64,000 bases of DNA from the NCBI GenBank assembly GCA_951812925.1, contig OX638372.1, forward strand, positions 7,006,001 to 7,070,000, written 5' to 3'. The position numbers and the translations under genes were made by a program. Source of the stretch: Calliopum simillimum (Eukaryota; Arthropoda; Insecta; Diptera; Lauxaniidae). This document shows, piece by piece, positions 61,874-64,000 of this stretch. The notes under the pieces were generated by a model. That model saw only the letters and a program-made list of their open reading frames with translations, was not told the origin of the DNA and made no database searches. Every line of letters starts with the position of its first letter. The first letter of the stretch is position 1.

Positions 61874-62395
61874 TAATGACCCAATATGGCTACTTGGTCA
61901 CCTGGTCATGGACCACTGAAACATGTGTGGATTCCAATGAAACCAAATGGGATCTATAGAACATAAAACAATTGTTTTATTACGAAAGTTTAAAAAACTA
62001 CTTTTTAAAACTTTAAAAAACTTGCAAATTAAATTCAAGAAAACCGGTTAATTTACTATATAAAAAAAGAACACGAATTTTCGATTTAAAAATACACGCG
62101 AGAGCGACGTTTATTGATTGCTGGTTGTACAAGTACCAAGCTTAGAAAATGTGTTTACATAGTAGGGAGCCAGAGGGGCAGCCCGCAAATAATTAACATA
62201 ACAAAATTCGAAGATAGCCAAACACCACTGTACCGACAACAAAGTACAGGGTGTTTGGCTATGTTTTGGCGTAAACAACAATGTTTGAAACAGTGTATCA
62301 GTTTAGTGTAGTTTCTGTCTCCCTAATCTAATTTTATGCTAATGACCCAATATGATCACTTGGTCGCGTGGTCATTGGCCACTGGAATATAAATG
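61874..62395. repeat. Direct repeat pair with an intervening hairpin
   Basis: CTAATGACCCAATATG, CACTTGGTC or TACTTGGTC, and TGGTCAT followed by CCACTG occur at 61874-61928 and again at 62338-62385 with few changes. Between them, 62214-62262 is a strong hairpin: arms ATAGCCAAACACC and GGTGTTTGGCTAT plus an inner CTGTAC/GTACAG and a ~10-nt loop. Confidence 0.7.
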
Positions 62396-64000
62396 TGAAC
62401 TAACTGAACTGATTGGTTATCAGCTGAGTGGGCCCCATTGATCATAGAACAACATTTTAAACGAGACATTAATGAAACTTTGCAATTTTTTTTTGAAAAC
62501 TTCACAAAAACTAATTTTGTTCCGAATTGAGTATATGAATTGGACCAAGGGGTAGAAAACTACCCCAACCGTTACTCGAAAACCGTTTGAGATATCCGAA
62601 AAATTCCAACGGATTTTTCTTGATTAGGCCGACTGTAGCCTGTGATCTTAAATTCACAAAAAAAAAATTCAACGGGATCGGATACCGGGCCGTTATGGGT
62701 TAAACCTGTAAGGAATAAAAATCAAAAGAAAAGCTTCGACAAAAACAAAAATTAAGTTTATTTTTTTTTTGATTTTTATAATTCAAACAAAATAAAATAT
62801 TTCCATTTGAAAATTCCACGATTACGCCCAAAAATCTGAAAAAAGGTGAAAGTAGTGTGCTGAGATTTTTTTAAATCTTTTCGGTGGTTATTTGGAGGTC
62901 ACGCAACGTCGATTTATGCAAGATCTCGGCTTAATGCAGTTTTTATTTCATTACGATCTCAAAAATGCTCAAAATGAGTCGTACGATATGAGTATCAAAT
63001 TTTTTGCTTGTATGTATAAAAAATAATAACTGGAATCTAAAGCGAACCACATATCGATTTTTTAGCTGAAATTTCCACAAAAAAGTATATTCGGAATTTC
63101 ACCCAACTCTAAAACCCTGATTCTTCATTCGGGACAAAACTTGTGCCAAGTTCATCATGAAATCATGCAGAGTACAATTTCTACAGAATCTTTACCCATT
63201 ATATACATAATTATTAAATTATTACATTGTAATACAATAATGTATTAATAATTTTTATTAATATAATACATTTTTTTCCGTACTAGAGGCACTTTTCGGT
63301 TTTGAACATAGTCTGGGATCAATCAAATTTTCGCAGAAATTAATCAAAATTTACAGGGTGCTACATCAAAAGAAAACGTTTGGTACTCTGAGAAGGAAAA
63401 CCCAAATAACTTAAGTTTTTAAACTACCTTACTATTTATTATTGAGACAACATTTTATTTGAAACTCTCATGGTACTTATCGAAGAAACAATTTTCCAAT
63501 TAAATTTATAGCAAAAATTCACTGCAGCAAAGGATTCTAGGAAAAAAGTATCAACTTTTTAAGGATAAAATGCGTCAAGTGGTTGTAATTGTTTTAAAAA
63601 ACACTTGCTACACTTTAACAAATGCATACATACTCGTGCATACATACATATATAAAATATTTGTATTAAATTAAAAAATGAAAAGCATAAGAATCCAACA
63701 GCAAAAAGTGCATATCATTTCAACAATTCAATTTAAAAAATTTACATAAAATTGCATAAAATGACCGCGAAGCGCTATGAACGTCATATGTAGGCTGGGG
63801 TAGCAGTTATTGTACAAATATTTTACAAAATTTAAAAGGTGGCAACATTTCTTGTTAAAACACAAGTTTTGAAAGGAACAATTTATTTAATAGGTATAGT
63901 ACACATTCAATTACTATTTTATTAACAACTTTTTTTAAAAATTTTACTATGAAACTGAAATTAATGTACACAACGTTCAAACGAAGCACTGCTCTTGAAT
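62396..64000. other. Gene-free stretch
   Basis: AT-rich DNA with A/T runs and a TAATAAT-rich patch near 63210-63270. Nothing recognised. Confidence 0.4.

Overview
The window is AT-rich eukaryotic DNA from a fly (Diptera). A tephritid fruit fly such as Bactrocera, Zeugodacus or Ceratitis is my best guess, but the sequence alone does not prove the genus. The evidence for a fly is an insect-type odorant receptor with 60-120 bp GT-AG introns, relics of mariner, Tc1-like, hAT-like and non-LTR elements, and four copies of a repeat that matches the dipteran mini-me core (TA-rich stretch, conserved core, GTCY tetranucleotides).

Only two protein-coding genes can be supported, both on the + strand. 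The first (7042-10697) is a secreted, mucin-like, low-complexity protein. Basic Arg/Asn/Leu modules alternate with acidic, Thr-rich and Ala-rich spacers. Its four coding exons join cleanly, and the start codon lies in an upstream exon that I could not place. The second (32394-33715) is a four-exon 7tm_6 odorant receptor. Its reading frame is intact except at the N-terminus, where a TGA stands where the family pattern suggests Trp and no in-frame ATG precedes it.

The rest is intergenic DNA dominated by repeats. 1-7000 holds a TA-flanked mini-element, a ~70-bp hairpin-forming tandem array, one mini-me-type copy and a 1.1-kb foldback. 11.7-16.1 kb holds three more mini-me-type copies with internal ~142-bp tandem units, an inverted-repeat element around a ~158-bp array, and a MITE with perfect 53-bp terminal repeats. 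20.7-21.6 kb has a LINE tail followed by a broken mariner. 23.6-24.9 kb has a 515-bp tandem duplication ending in an inverted fragment, inside a 13-bp direct repeat. 31.1-32.0 kb is an internally deleted mariner with perfect ITRs, just upstream of the receptor. 36.5-46.4 kb carries nested TIR elements and three large inverted-repeat elements. 46.9-47.3 kb and 52.1 kb carry a motif cluster (AAATAACGCC) that I do not recognise. 49.3-51.0 kb is a 39-bp satellite split by a Tc1-like element. 55.4-56.1 kb is an antisense non-LTR relic. 59.3 kb is a hAT-type MITE whose core is a CAAGAC/GTCTTG hexamer repeat.

There is no operon-like organisation. The two genes are about 22 kb apart and show no functional link. 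I found no bacterial-type system, CRISPR array, tRNA or rRNA. Coordinates of repeats come from reading by eye and may be off by a few bases where arms are degenerate.
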